Counted from the stretch's first letter, positions 44,482-57,134 are shown. The stretch: 64,000 nucleotides of DNA from Polytrichum commune (GCA_950295325.1 OX485804.1:69230033-69294032), one strand, 5' to 3'. Notes: generated from the sequence alone by a model not told the origin. Translations and numbers: made by a program.

Positions 44482-44513
44482 GTTGGTATCCTCCCTCTCT
44501 TCCTTTAGGGACC

Positions 44514-44875
44514 TTAAAGTATGTGGGTGCTATTCAATTACGTTTCTTGATCACACACCTATATTAGATTGGCATGTGATTAGGTGAGGATCAAACAAAC
44601 AAACAAACAAACACCATAAAGACACATGTTCAAAAGAGATCGGACAACGCCTTCATATTTTAATCAACCACTCAAAACCTAGAAAGACCTACAGATTCAA
44701 TCAACAAACATGCACTTCCGATTAGCATAACTAAATCAAACGAGATCCGATTCTCAATCTGATTTTTGTTGGTGTTTCATCATAGATTTATTAATGCAAC
44801 ACAAAGTTGACGACATAAATATGATCAACAGAACACGAGAAAACGCGAGCAGCCACTCACCACCCGCATACCCTA
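44514..44875 (+). mobile_element. Dispersed MITE family, near-complete copy
   Basis: Left end TTAAAGTATGTGGGTGCTAT; right end CACCACCCGCATACCCTAA. The interior has GATTGGCATGTGATTAGGTG, CAAACA repeats, CACCATAAAGACACATGTTC, AAAAGAGATCGGAC and TTTCATCATAGATTTATTAATGC. The outermost TA on both sides would fit a TA target duplication (Tc1/mariner type), but this is not certain. Confidence 0.6.
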
Positions 44876-45038
44876 AGGTGTGTGTTTGGACCCACACCCT
44901 TATGTAGACCCACGCTTTGCACCATGTACATCCAGGCGCGTGCTAGAAGTGAAGCGAAGTAAAGCAACGCAGGCAGTGCACGGGTGCACCAAGTACCTAA
45001 CTTATATATATAGATATATAGATAGATATAGATGTATG

Positions 45039-45069
<31 letters not shown>

Positions 45070-46789
45070 GCTTCTGTTCCTGTTGCAGAGTCCGCTTTCT
45101 GTTTTCACTGCGAGCTCAGCTGCAAAGCAAAAGCTTTAATCCGGTTCCTTGAAACTCCAACCCCACTCCACTCCGCTCCACTGCTGCTGCTGCTTCACCA
45201 CGACCAAATTACAGCCAAACTGTAAGCTAGTACTTATATCCTGGTCCAAAATTTGAGACTGCAGTGCATGGGTGCACCTTGAATACTACGGATTCCTGCA
45301 GAGCCATTTGAGGCTTTGGTGGCCTCGGGGATAGACAGTGGATCGATCAGTGAATGGGGAGAACCGGCCGCTGGTTCCAGATGAACCGGGGTGAGTTTGG
45401 AGGAATAATAACCAGGCTGAAGTTCATCGAGACCTTTCAGGGAAAGGAAATTACCGAGCGATTCAGAGGAATCCAGAGAATATTCCTCAATTTAATACAG
45501 TTAAAACCCGAACGATGTCAACATGTAACCGGTTGGACGTTGAAAACTCTTGGGATCTCGACTGATTGTGCCCAAGAATCTCCCCGGACACTGTAGTGGA
45601 TCAGTACGTTGATAGACATCGTTGGAATTTTGAACCTATTTGTGTGTCGAGTGCGCACAGCCAACTTTACGAGGATCATCACGAACCTCTCGATCCATGG
45701 AAACGGTGTGTGTGGGGGGTATTTTGTGGTTCGTTTTTCGATCACATTCTCCAGCTCCGACTGATTTGATTTACACAGAGGAAGTTCAGCGCTGCATGAA
45801 GCATCAAGTCTATGATGAAGCATCAAGTTTACGATGAAGCATCAAGTCTACGATGAAGCATCAGCTAAAATCGGCTTCTTATGGTTTAGTTATGGTGGAA
45901 TTGGGATTCCGAAGTGCTTTGTTTGTTGGATGGTTTCTGTAAACTGAATACAGAGGTCCTCCTGTTTTGTGTTCACTGGTGAGTGTGCATGGAGTAATTA
46001 ATAGAAGTTGAAAATGTAGGTAGTCTAATCTCTTTTTAAGTCCGTGACTTTATTGTGTTCGCTCTTTGATCCTCACTGAAACCACACAACAATCAAGTAT
46101 ACGGATCCGATCAAGAAAAAGTAACTGAATGACACCCTCGTGCCTTATACCAACAATTGTTCCACACCAATTCAATCGCATCAAGTTCTACATACAACGT
46201 TGGTCCAATGCTTGCACGAGCTTTCTAGGGTTGGTTGCAAGTGCACAAGAGCTAAGAGGTTGATTTGTGGGTCAAATCGAATGTGGAATGGAGGAATTTG
46301 TTTTATGATGCATTAACACTACAAACATGTTGAAGTTTGAAGGGTGTGTGTCAATAGTGAACCTTCTTCGTTCCCACCTTCCATGAAGAACCCTTTTCCT
46401 ACCTCGTGATTTGGCTATGAGAGTGGACCTCCAAGTTTAAATGAGCATTTTGAGATGTAGCATCCAATTTTCATTTGTGAGTGAAAATAGAGAGAGGAAG
46501 GGACGGGGGGGGGGGGGGGGCGGGGGGAGTTAGGTTGTACAATTTTCTCCCTTTCTCAATTTCATAAACAAAAGTCTTACTTACGTTTGCTAAAGAGATC
46601 AAAGTCACCTACCCAACAAGTTTACCAAGTTTTATCCAAACGTGTTGTTCCATGATTAAATCTAGAAAGCCTAGAAATACCATCAAACACCCAACACTCA
46701 ATCGTGAACTATGTTCTTTCCTCATGCTCTAACATCATTCAAATCAAAAGCATATGTCATATTAATACAATTTTTGCATCATTACCCAC
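44876..46789. other. Unassigned island with gene-like composition; no gene called
   Basis: 45060-45960 is less AT-rich than its surroundings. It has CTG/CTC-rich stretches (45170-45195), a frame of 80 codons at 45354-45596 (starts MGRTGRWFQMNRGEF), a TA/GTAT microsatellite at about 45003-45067, and three to four copies of a 20-bp unit containing GATGAAGCATCAAGTC at 45796-45864. I do not recognise the frame. A decayed gene fragment or non-coding transcript is possible. A run of 16 G lies at 46505-46520. Confidence 0.25.
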
Positions 46790-47157
46790 TACAATAAATA
46801 GTCTTAATAGTGTGGGTGGAAAATTAGTGTGGTGATAATAAGCATGGGCCACACTAACTTTCTAGTCAAGGTGGAATTAATTTGGGTCCAAGACTTGGGG
46901 GGTCTTCCCCTAAGTCTTCATGAAGACTTCTTATCAACACATTGAATATTAGTTATATAATAGAAATGGTACAAAATAAAAATAATCGACCATATTAATT
47001 TTCTATAATTAAAAAAGGATTAATGTGGCTCGCACTAATTTCTACTAGAATTTAGTGTGGGCTAAGAACTAATGTGCTCACATTAATTATGAGAATTAGT
47101 GTGGGCTCTAGAAAGCTATTGTGGCCCATATTGATAGGACTATTTAGTGTAGTTTCT
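46790..47157. mobile_element. Inverted-repeat element, about 365 bp
   Basis: Left CACTACAATAAATAGTCTTA; right, read inverted, AACTACACTAAATAGTCCTA. The interior repeats AATTAGTGTGGG and its complement. The ends are CACTA-like, but the last base differs and no 3-bp duplication is clear. Confidence 0.5.
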
Positions 47158-47556
47158 ATGTAGCCATGGAAAACGTTTGCACTACAAGCATGAATAGTTG
47201 GCATAGTGCATGGGGCCATTTTGCGAGTTGCGAACTTCTCCATCATCATTTCTCACATAGAGGTCACATATGTTTGAAACATTGGTTTCAAAATAGAGAT
47301 TGGTGGGCCAAGGTCAAAAAATAAAAACTGACCTTCCCATGTGCCTAACCATGAGGAGTTTGCAATGGCTTCAAGGTTGGCCTCTGTATTTTGGGTTAAA
47401 ACAATCTGCTTTCAACTCCAAATGGTTATGCAAGTTTTCAGCAAGGTTACAAAACGGTTGCTTTGAGTTCTCTTTCAACAGGGTGCTGAGAGTCACTTAC
47501 ATTTGCCCACATTGTTCATTATAATCATTATAGTCATCTTTGTTATTTTACCTTCC
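47158..47556. other. No gene recognised
   Basis: Short frames only (47052-47249 minus, 47300-47524 plus), unrecognised. Confidence 0.35.
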
Positions 47557-47907
47557 TTAGAATGTACTCGGTGTAGGGTGTTATTCAATTATCTTTTGTA
47601 TTTGGACACCTATAATTGATTGGTGTGTGGTTAAGTGCGGATTGAAGCCGAACACCATAAAGACACATGTCTAAAAGAGACTGAACTACATTTTTCAAAT
47701 TTCATTAACCAAATCCACACTCAATAGTCAACACAATTGTGAGGACATGTGTATTCAGTTAAGGAACCAACAGTCACGCGCCTTCAATAATCGTAACTAA
47801 ATCAACAGAGGTTTGATTTCCAATCCGGTTTCTATTATCGTTGTATTGTAGGTTGACTATTAAATGCAACACAAACTCCACTGTGTAATTCTAATCTAAT
47901 AATGTTA

Positions 47908-50019
47908 GGGCCGGTTTACACTACGGTGGAGGAGTCCACCGGTCATGAAAAAAAGGGCGTTTCTCAATTGTGATTGGTCGAAAATGCAACTCTTGACCGG
48001 TGGGTGTTTACACTAGGTGAAGAAAACAATGGTGGTGAACTTTTCTCATGGATGATAAAATGACATGGCCGCCTACATGGCGGCACTTTTTGGAGTTGGG
48101 CTTCTCCAGAGGAGGAGTTTCTTGAGGCCGGACAAGAAACTCCTCCTCCGGAGAAGCCCAACTCAAAACACTTTTAACCCTTAAATGACAGAGCAAGCCC
48201 GAGGGGCTTGATTTCTACAGAATCTTCTCTGTAGCTCTTCCGGTACTCAACTTTTCACTTATTTTTGATATCATTCTAATCACCTTCTTATGATACATTC
48301 ACAAAGTGAACTTTTACAATTGAAATCACAATTTGTATGAGTGATTTGTGCTTTGAAAGGATTGTGGTAGGTAGGTTGGGGTTGCACACAACCTTGTAGG
48401 AGGTTGCAAGCTCATCATTGATTGGCTCATTCATGATGCCCAAGTTCAAAAAGTGCACTATTCATGATGCCCAAGCATAAAAGATGCCGTGATCCAATTC
48501 GGGGCTGCCCGCCCAAGCCATGAATTGTCGTTTAAGGGTTAATACCCTCACATACTTCTCTCACTATGATTGAAGCACTTGACTTTGAAATACCATACAA
48601 ATCGGCAAGTGTATGCAAAGTATCACCGGTTGCCAATCGATGCAATGTCAAAGAAATTCTACACTCTATTGGAATACAAAGTCTTAATTTTGTATCTTTC
48701 TTGCTCAACATGGGTCCAAGCAAATGACATAAATAAATAAAAGTTGGCTTACTCACCCATACACAATCTTTGAACATTTTTGCATTATATGATCCAAGAA
48801 GAATTTGTGACACATATCCACTTGGCTGGTCAAATTTCCACACCACCCTCTCCTTGCTCCCAAACAAAAAATATGCCATCATCATAATTGAAGCATTATG
48901 GTGATACATGATGGTTTTTTGTATCGCCATAGTTGAAACGATAAAATACTTCAAAACCATAAAGATCATAAGAGAGCACAAAATCTCTCAGGGAGTACAC
49001 TATTCATTAAAACCAAGCATCACGTGCGTGCATGCCCCTTATTAAAATACCCCTGTATACATTTTATTTTTGCTAAAATCAAGCAATATACATACAAATC
49101 TCATTGCTTCAAAATACATTTCCATATGTACACAAGGGTCCAAAAACAAATACAGAAATTGTATATAACATGTGTACAAATGTTTGGAAATGCAAAAATA
49201 TGGCCCTATTATATGTATAATATCAAATCATGGATTTTTAGTTATAAAGTCGTTACTTAGTGGATGAAAAAACACATGATTCTTGGTCCAGGTCTGACTT
49301 GAACGCGTAAACGAGTAAATGCGTACTTTACATATATTTTTCTATAGCCTCATGTATATCTACTTCTTGCTTAATAGCAATATGTCTCTTGTACGTACAT
49401 TTTGTACATGCTTGTTTTAAATAATACCCCTTTTGTGCACCCACGTGTATAAATACAGTACTTGAATAGTGCACTCCCTAGGCAAAATCTCTCTTCTTCG
49501 ATTATCCATGATTGAAGATCAAAGATAAGAAGAGAGAAATTGATGAGGATGATTAAGAGGAGAGCATGTCTTAAATAATACCAAAGAGTAGTGCTTTGTC
49601 CAATGTGTATGGGTTTTCCCCTCTTCATTCTTAAACACCCAAGGAGACATTTATTTCCTACATGGGCCAAACTTGACAATTGGCAATTTGGCAATTTTCA
49701 TTATATTTTGAATAAAATTGAACATTATATTACACAATTCTTGTTGAAATCTTTTGATACAATGTGAATGTAGAGAATTATGGTTTTTTATCACAAAAAA
49801 TCTTCACCATTAGGTGAACTTCTCTTCACCGGTGGACTTCTCCGCTAAACTTCTCCTCTAGGTGTTTAGACTTCAACCGGTCAAGACTCCTTAAGAAATA
49901 TTTTATTGCCTACCTTTAATTCTTCTCCGGCACATCCACCATTTGCCTCATATAACCATGTCTTGGCCAAGCATTCTTGACCGACCGGAGGCCTTCTCCA
50001 CCGTAGTGTAAACCGGCCC
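47908..50019 (-). mobile_element. PIF/Harbinger transposon, 2112 bp, internally deleted
   Basis: Perfect 23-bp terminal inverted repeats start GGGCCGGTTTACACTACGGT and are flanked by TTA on both sides (47905-47907 and 50020-50022). Subterminal arms also pair (TTGACCGGTG near 47992 against CACCGGTGG near 49828). It encodes part of a transposase on the minus strand. Intact ends make it mobilisable if a full transposase exists elsewhere in the genome. Confidence 0.95.
48532..48981 (-). pseudogene. PIF/Harbinger transposase fragment (N-terminal helix-turn-helix part)
   Basis: 149 codons. The C-terminal half (GYVSQILLGSYNAKMFKDCV, FIYLCHLLGPML, LTLHRLATGDTLHTLADLYG, ISKSSASIIVREVCEGI) matches the N-terminal, DNA-binding part of HARBI1/PIF-type transposases, where LATG...LADLYGIS...VREVC is typical. 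The frame then stops at 48532-48534 and no DDE catalytic region follows inside the element, so the nuclease domain is missing, most likely by internal deletion. A Myb-like second ORF, usual in full elements, was not seen. Confidence 0.75.
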
Positions 50020-50296
50020 TTAGAGTACTATGAAAACCAAACCGAATAACACCCACATGCCTTAATAGTAGTAGATCAAAAGAATATAAGGGCCGGCTCC
50101 ATGCCAAAGCAAACATGAATGGAGAATATCTTGAGACTGGAGTAAGTTAGTTGGCACAATGACACGCTTTGTAGGACGTCCCTCGATTCCCTAATTAGTG
50201 ATTGTCCTCGTCCTTAGAATAAAGGACAATACTACCGGTTTTGTTATTGAATAAATCAGAACTGCAAGCCTTGCTGAGTCCCAGTGTTAGGACTTA

Positions 50297-50795
50297 GGGC
50301 CACTTCACACATGACACTGTGAGCCCGTGACCATTACACTTCAGCACTCTCATTGGTGGAAAAAAGTAGAGCCGGTCCAAGTTCACTTCACACTACGCTT
50401 GAGGGACCACCGGAGCATGTGAATGCAAGATAGATGTAAAGTCTACATGGATTCTTACATGTCATCAAATGGATCATGTTTCATGGTCACTTGGATTATT
50501 TTCAAAAACCACCTCTTGGAGGTAGGCCTAACACAAAACTGGGAGACCATGGCACTCCAAACGTTGACAACTGTTGATTTATACTATTTTATCATGTGTG
50601 AGCACCCACATGAATAGAACTGCATTGAAATAGCATTTGGTTGAGGGATTGGTCACATATGGCTTCACACTACACTTGAGGATCCGTGACCACACTACAT
50701 GATTTTGGAGGTGTCTTGAGACGGCCTTTGAACACTTTCTTTTGGGCTCTCACAATTTCATGATCATGGCTCTTGGCTCATGTGTGAAGTGGCCC
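50297..50795 (+). mobile_element. PIF/Harbinger-type MITE A, 499 bp, TTA target duplication
   Basis: Ends GGGCCACTTCACACATGA and its inverse TCATGTGTGAAGTGGCCC, flanked by TTA (50294-50296 and 50796-50798). Inside is a 64-codon open frame (50423-50617, starts MQDRCKVYMDSYM) that aligns with the frame in the inverted sister copy at 61575-62079. The gap to the right TTA of the 2.1-kb element is only about 270 bp. Confidence 0.9.
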
Positions 50796-50798
50796 TTA

Positions 50799-52401
50799 GT
50801 AAGCTTGCGAGTCATTTTGATGCTGACCAAAGGATTTTGTGTCCCAGGCACGCAACTCCTCTTCTTCTTTTTAAAGCCGGCTTTTAATTACAAGAATTTC
50901 TTGGAAAGAGGAATCTAGAAATGTAGCTTTGAGAATATTGTGAGCTTATATAGTAAGCAATAATGTATTTTGAAGAAAATTTAATGAGGGGGGAGGGGGT
51001 TAAGGCATCCACTTAAGCCCCATTTAAGATGGGTACCCAAACATCCAAAAGACGCCAAGTTTACAAAAGAATGGACTATATGTTCAAAAATTGCTAACCA
51101 TGGTAACGGAATTATAGGCTCATAACTTATATGATGATTCAATGAGAAAGAGAAACTTCTTCATCTTGATAGTAAATCAAATTTTTATATTAAAATATTA
51201 TATAATAAATTGAGACTCGCCATCTTCATCCAAATCTTAAAAAGTCCATTCTATAATTTGTAAGCCAAGCCTCTAGGTGGTTTTAATGCCCATGCCCCTA
51301 TGTCAATAATATGGGAGTTGAATACCCGGGCTTTGTGTGTCCGCCCTCAATCATAGGGACTTGAAACGTGAGAGCATCATCACTAGGTGAATTTATCCAT
51401 TTACTCAAATCCGTTTTTTCATTTTGCACACACATACAACAAGTGGTGAATTGTGATGGTTTACATCATCCATACTTTTGTTTCTAACTAGTCAAATTTC
51501 TACTCATAAAAGTTAAAGTTTTATTTTCACTTTTAATTCTAATTGAATATTTGGTTTGGATGACGTATGCGTGTTTTGTGTTTCATCAATATATCATTCA
51601 TTTCAAGCCTTATTTTTGGGAAAGTATTTAGTGATACTAAATAGGAATAAAAATATCAAAAGGTGACCTTAATTTTTTTTCCTCACATGTGCTAGGTGAC
51701 AAAATTATTGAAAGCCTTCTACATAACCCCTAAATACCCAAGTGAAATCTCCCCAAAGCCACTTAAGAAATCCATCACAACTCAGTATTTTATCAAAGAA
51801 AATATGTACCTCTAATACATGATGTAATTGTACACATGGCATCTTTGTAAAGTTGGGATTGTTAAAACAAATTTCACCCATCCACATGTCTTTCATCAAA
51901 AGATTACATTATAAATTTATATATTGGTATCATTGGACAAAGCTTATTGCCTTGACCAGAAATAAATAAAAATGAAAATTCTTCTTGACCTTTAGGGGTT
52001 AAACCACTCTAGAGTATGTCACCATATACCGACAAGCATTGCGGCCATCTCTTCACACATACCTAGAGACTACATGACCTAATTAAGTGTTTTTTAAGCA
52101 CTTAAGTTATTGGATTTTGAACGCCTCATAATTAAACCTCGAGCTACATTACATCTTCTTCTTTTGTTATGAACTCAACAGCATGAGCAGTTAGTTCCAA
52201 CTTACTTTTCCCTAAACACATCAAAAACCGCTCCTCTAAGAAATATGAAACACAAGAGACTTAAAAAGTTGAAGCAAAATTTCCAAAACCACCTCAACCA
52301 TTTATGTTTACACAAATGACAATGGCAACAAGGTACCATGCCAAAGTTAAGAAGAACATAGAAGCCCATGGCAAGTAGATAAAGTGACAACTACCGTAGT
52401 T
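50799..52401. other. No gene recognised; fragment of the dispersed MITE family
   Basis: About 50990-51180 resembles the dispersed MITE (GGACTATATGTTCAAAAATT, ATTATAGGCTCATAAC) next to a G-rich tract. The rest is AT-rich non-coding DNA. Confidence 0.35.
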
Positions 52402-52683
52402 CTCCCTCCGTCCCAAAATGATTGTCCGTGTTTCTAACTTTGATGAGATTAAGGTCCACTGACCATTGACCGAGTAGTTGTAAGTATGACTCTTAAAACA
52501 GAAAACAAGAACTACTCTAAAACGCCCCTTGAAGTTGCAGTATCAAAAGACTTCTTGATGATGAAAGTTTGGCGCAAAAATCATGACTTTGAGCCTCAAA
52601 TTTCTAGCTGGGCAGATAAACCGGACAATCATTTTGGGACCAAAAATCCGGGAGGTAGGACAATCATTTTGGGAGGGAGGGAG
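52402..52683. mobile_element. Stowaway-like MITE, 282 bp
   Basis: Left end CTCCCTCCGTCCCAAAATGA (then TTGTCC); right end GGACAATCATTTTGGGAGGG followed by AGGGAG-TA. CTCCCTCCGT is the hallmark of plant Stowaway (Tc1/mariner) MITEs. The right TA is adjacent, but on the left TA lies three bases further out (TAGTT). A second partial right-end sequence (GGACAATCATTTTGGGAC) lies at about 52623-52640. Confidence 0.8.
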
Positions 52684-55250
52684 TACCATGGTGGTTTTGG
52701 CATTGAATATATTATTTGGGCATTTGTAGATTTTATTTCATTTTTGTTGTCAAAAAACCTCATTATTGTACATAAAGGATAAGTGAGAATCTAGAAGAAT
52801 ATTCATTGTTGAAAATAAATTGGTTCTTCGACGACAATTTATCTTAGCCATCCTGATACTATCTTAAGTAGGTTAGTCATTACAACAACTACACCAATAG
52901 GTGATTAAGTTGCAATTAGGTTGCCTTTGCAAATATGATGCCTCTTAATCCATGCACATTATCTTGGGTCAAAAATCACAATACTTGTAACTTTGTTTAT
53001 CCATTCGTATAGCAACCACAATGAAATAGATTTTTATGGGGGGTGTACTTTGATATTGTGGCGACAAATACTCAAATTAGTGTGGAATGTCGATAAAGTA
53101 GCATGGCTAACCTAATTGCACATATTAAGTAGATGGGTGCTTGAGAATGGAAGGGGACCCTCCAAGTTGGTAAGCACCCGCAACACTTGCTAGTTATTTT
53201 AAGGCCTTCAAATATTGAAGCCAATTCACACAAAATATGGGCACAACCCCAAGAAGGGAGGAAGCTCTGACACAACCCCAAGGAAGTAAATTGGGTTTAC
53301 ATTTTGGTCCAACCCAATTCTCTTCCCTTTGGCCGCTGTCAAATTGTGTCTTTAGTGCATTGAAATATAATTCCACCTCATTAGAATTTGGATTTCGGGT
53401 TATGACCCTAAGTCCATTGTGTGAAAGGCCTTGGGGATGAGTTCGTGGATTAGACCCAATCACGTACAAAAAGTCATGAATGTTAGAGCCAAATAGACCT
53501 CGACTCTTCCTGTAAAGCAACCCTAATTCATGGTCTTTGATGTTGATTTAGGAGTTTTGATTTCAGAGAAACAGACACCCCCCCCCCTTGCCCTACACTA
53601 ATAACCAATGCTTCTAGCCTTCCCTCCCCTTAGTAGGTGTTGTGAACATCCACCCATTTGGGCTTATGGGTTGGCCCATCATTTGGGGCCAAAATATACA
53701 ATGTCGTCATCTTTATCATCATCATGTCCCAACACTCGCGTGCCTCACCCAAACATGATTCGTATATTCATGTGGTGGAAGTTAAAAGTATAGGTTATCT
53801 TGTAAGGAAGCAATGATTTAAGTGGATGAGAAGTTCGATGTTACCGGATCACAATCTTTTGGGTGCAAGGGGGTCACAAGGACCCAGTGGGGACGTCACG
53901 GGGGACACTCGGGGAGGTCCTTTCCATAGAGATGTGTGTCAGAAACACTCGCATACTTACTTACTTACTTACATACATACATACCTGTGCCCAGATGGCT
54001 CAGTATCTAGAACGGATGACATTGAGTATTTTCATCCAAATATGATTGCATTCATCCCATTTCTATGAGTTCAGGGTAAGTTCCTAGCGATTTTACCATA
54101 GGGATCGATAAAATGTTGTATTTCACAATCTTACTTTTTCCCAAAAAAAAAAAAAACTCTACATGAACCAATATAAAATGTTCTTGGCAACTTTAAAGAA
54201 TGTCGCCGCTTTGGCTCTCTCTTAAGGAACTATTGGTTTATTGAAATTTGAAGGTCAAATTTGTTTTAGCACCTCTTAGCATGCTAAAGGGAGTTTAGCC
54301 CTTTATGAGCTGATATACAATGTTCTCCGTTCAAACCTTCACGCTGACTCCAAGTATGCATCGAAAACTTATCAAACATGGAAAGTGTTGTAAACGAAAG
54401 AACCAATGTTTCATTAGAACTCCCGTTAAATTAAAGATAAGTACATTGTATGTTTGATTTAGAGTGGCATTGAAATCCATGAGATGTGTTATGAGAGCGG
54501 CAGCCACAACTTGTCATATAGTATTGTGTGTCCTACGGCACCTTCTTTGGTCATCACCCAGTGATTGCAAGATCATTGGGATGTGTTGATGATGAACAAT
54601 GTGGGTCACACAAAATCGGTAGCTTACATCACAAATTCTCAAGTGTGAAGTTATTATGTAACATGTGTAGTAAAATTGGTACACAAGTGGTGTACCTATA
54701 GCGTAGTTATGTTGCATCTTGTGGAGAATTCTTACATCCCCCCTCCGTACAACCTTCAACTATCCCTACAATTGTGCCAGCCATTGATTTTATTTTTTGG
54801 GGAAAATGATCACATGCTTCCATGTGGATGGGAGTCTAGATTTTTGTTATATGGAAATGTGCCCTTAAACTGTACAAAACGTCTCTAGCATGAAATGTAG
54901 GTAGTTTCAAGAGAATGTGGGGTTGGGTTTGAACAAAAGTGGGATTAACCCCTAACTTCCCATGCCCAACTTCCCTCAATTTTGCCCCCCAAAAAATAAC
55001 TTCAAGCTCAACGACCATAGCTGAAGATCTGAAGTATTTTTGACAAATCCAATAAAAACACATGTTTGCAAGTTATAGGTGACTACTCACAATCCAAATT
55101 TGCAAAGTTGAAGTTCTATTATGTAGGAGATTATGATAGGAATGTCAATAATGATCTTGAGGGGCAGCGGTTTAGAAATTATATCAAGGTTGGCTTCTTG
55201 ATCGAACCTCAACTCAAATTATCTTCAAATGACAAAATGTCATCCTCATT

Positions 55251-55284
<34 letters not shown>

Positions 55285-56261
55285 ACTCAAATTACAAATG
55301 TTGAAACCATTATTTTGTGATTTTTTGGGAAGCTTCGCAATTTGAGGCAATGGCGCCACAACTTGCGCACCTTCCACATGGATTTACACCCACCAACAGA
55401 TGTCCAACTAAAATTTTCCAACACTATATATTTAGGACATGTTGCATTTGAGTGTCATGCATGATTTCAAATCAATTGGAAATCATTGGCACATAGAGAT
55501 TGACAAAAAACTTGTTTGGGATATGTTGCCCTTAAACCGTGGAGGTGACAAATGTCAAGTTTTGGCTCATTGGCTGTAAACCAGTTAAGAGCGTGCTCCC
55601 ATGTTTGAATTAATCCAAAAATAATTAACTATGTTGAGCCAAAATTATCCACGTGGCAAAGCATAGTAGACTTGAACATGAACAAGAGGAGTAGTCGAAA
55701 CAATCAAGAAACCATTTGAATTGGTGTCAAAAGGGATTTGAGCGAACTACTCACGACCAAATTATGGTTGCATAGGACATCAGGGATTAAATTTTGGAAA
55801 GTATGGAGATGTAGCTAGGGATGGATTACTTATATGTTTTGTTAAGTTCCCATATGCAAAAGTTGTAAGGGCTTGAAATATTAGTTGGGTGGAGTGTTGG
55901 ATTTAGTGCAAGGGGAGTTTTGGACAAATGCAAGATTCGGTTTAGACAAGTATCAAGACAATTTTGGGAGCCATTTGCAGTGAAAAAATTGTGGGTCTAA
56001 GGAGGGATTCAACTAGCTAGGGGTAAGTGGCTTCATAAATATGTAGTATATTCATATGATGTGCAAAACAATCTATCTTGCTTTTACCATGTTTAAGCCA
56101 ATTTGTGGAACCTATCATGCATATGACTAATCCAACTACACTCCAAAAACATGCTAAACCAACCAAAAGAGTTGGTTATGAAGAACCTTCTACTTTAAGT
56201 TAAGCAGGTGTAATTCAGTTTATTTACAAGAATTGTCACTTCCACCTATTAGATTTATACT
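52684..56261. other. No gene recognised
   Basis: Repetitive, AT-rich DNA. It includes an ACTT/ACAT microsatellite (about 53954-53985), a poly-C run (53578-53588) and a TA microsatellite (about 55253-55281). Frames such as 53194-53520 (minus) and 53826-54068 (plus) are short and unrecognised. Confidence 0.35.
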
Positions 56262-56583
56262 AAAAAACTTGCGTTGCATTAGCAAATCTATGATGAAGCA
56301 TTGACAAAAAATAATTTTGAAAATCAAAGCTCTCACGATTTAGTTATGATCATCATAAATGCATGTTTGTTGATTTCCAAACCAAACATATAGGTCCTCC
56401 CAATCGTGTTCACTATTGAATGTGGAGTAGTCGATTCAATTTGAAGACATACACAAGCATTAATCTCTTTTGAACATGTGTCTTTATGGTGTTTGCTATT
56501 TGACTGCACCGAACCACACTCCGATCAAATATAGGGGGGGTTCCATTAATCGATTAGAAAATGTAGTTGCATAACACCGACAT
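56262..56583 (-). mobile_element. Dispersed MITE family copy next to a LINE-like remnant
   Basis: Inverted relative to the 44514 copy: TTGCATTAGCAAATCTATGA, AGGTCCTCCCAATCGTGTTC, CTCTTTTGAACATGTGTCTT, TATGGTGTTT, and a terminal ATAACACCGACATACCTT. It directly abuts the LINE-like remnant at 56589. Confidence 0.5.
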
Positions 56584-56588
56584 ACCTT

Positions 56589-56880
56589 CTAGGAAAACGA
56601 GGCACACGTTGTGGTGGAGTGTCCCTTATGTAACCTCATTCGAGATAAGGTTCAATCACTATTTGAGAATGTAGTAGTAGGGAATCAGGAGGGAGTTTGG
56701 AGTCTTTCTTCCAATTGGACCATCAAGCCAACATCAACCACTATCTCACGGAGACTACCGCACTCTGCCACTCTAAAAAATTAACCGGTTTCACACCAAC
56801 ATGATGTACTTTTAGTGCCATTAGCCTTTTGACTTCACGAACTTTAAAATCAATTTCATTTCATTTCACTCCATGTGGAC
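56589..56880 (+). pseudogene. Second decayed LINE-like ORF 3' end
   Basis: Reads ENEAHVVVECPLCNLIRDKV, then SLFENVVVG, then after a shift NINHYLTETTALCHSKK. This aligns with the remnant at 29229-29690 at the protein level, including the H-x4-C knuckle. It is followed by the shared non-coding TTTCATTTCA tail near 56855. Confidence 0.45.
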
Positions 56881-57134
56881 TTAGTTGAAAGTAGCCACAA
56901 CCTGGGCCACATACCTCTAAGTTATGCTACTTTGGTGCATCATGGGACTCCCATGATCGGGGAGATTTTTGGGCCTACTAATCGGTTGAGATCCTAGTGT
57001 TTGCAAGTCCAACCAGTTACATGTTGACATCCTATGGTTTTCCTTTATTAAATTGGGGTATATTCTACGAAATCCTCTAAAATGATCGGTAATGTTCTTG
57101 CAGTTTTGAACTCCAACCGGTTATTTCTCAAACT

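Larger units (their letters stand above)
47557..50064 (+). mobile_element. Dispersed MITE family copy split by a PIF/Harbinger insertion
   Basis: The left part 47557-47907 starts TTAGAATGTACTCGGTGTAG and carries CACCATAAAGACACATGTCT and AAAAGAGACTGAAC. The right part 50020-50064 ends AACCGAATAACACCCACATG-CCTTA, the family's right end. The PIF/Harbinger element occupies the gap, so the MITE was here first. Confidence 0.7.

Noticed and set aside
45796-45864. Regular 20-bp repeats, CRISPR-like at first sight
   Set aside because: Head-to-tail copies without unique spacers, in a plant nuclear sequence; a simple minisatellite.
49371-49694. 107-codon minus-strand frame inside the Harbinger element as a second transposon protein
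   Set aside because: No Myb-like or DDE motif; hydrophobic low-information sequence.
53941-53990. Repeats of ACTT/ACAT as a telomere-like array
   Set aside because: Tetranucleotide microsatellite; not TTTAGGG.
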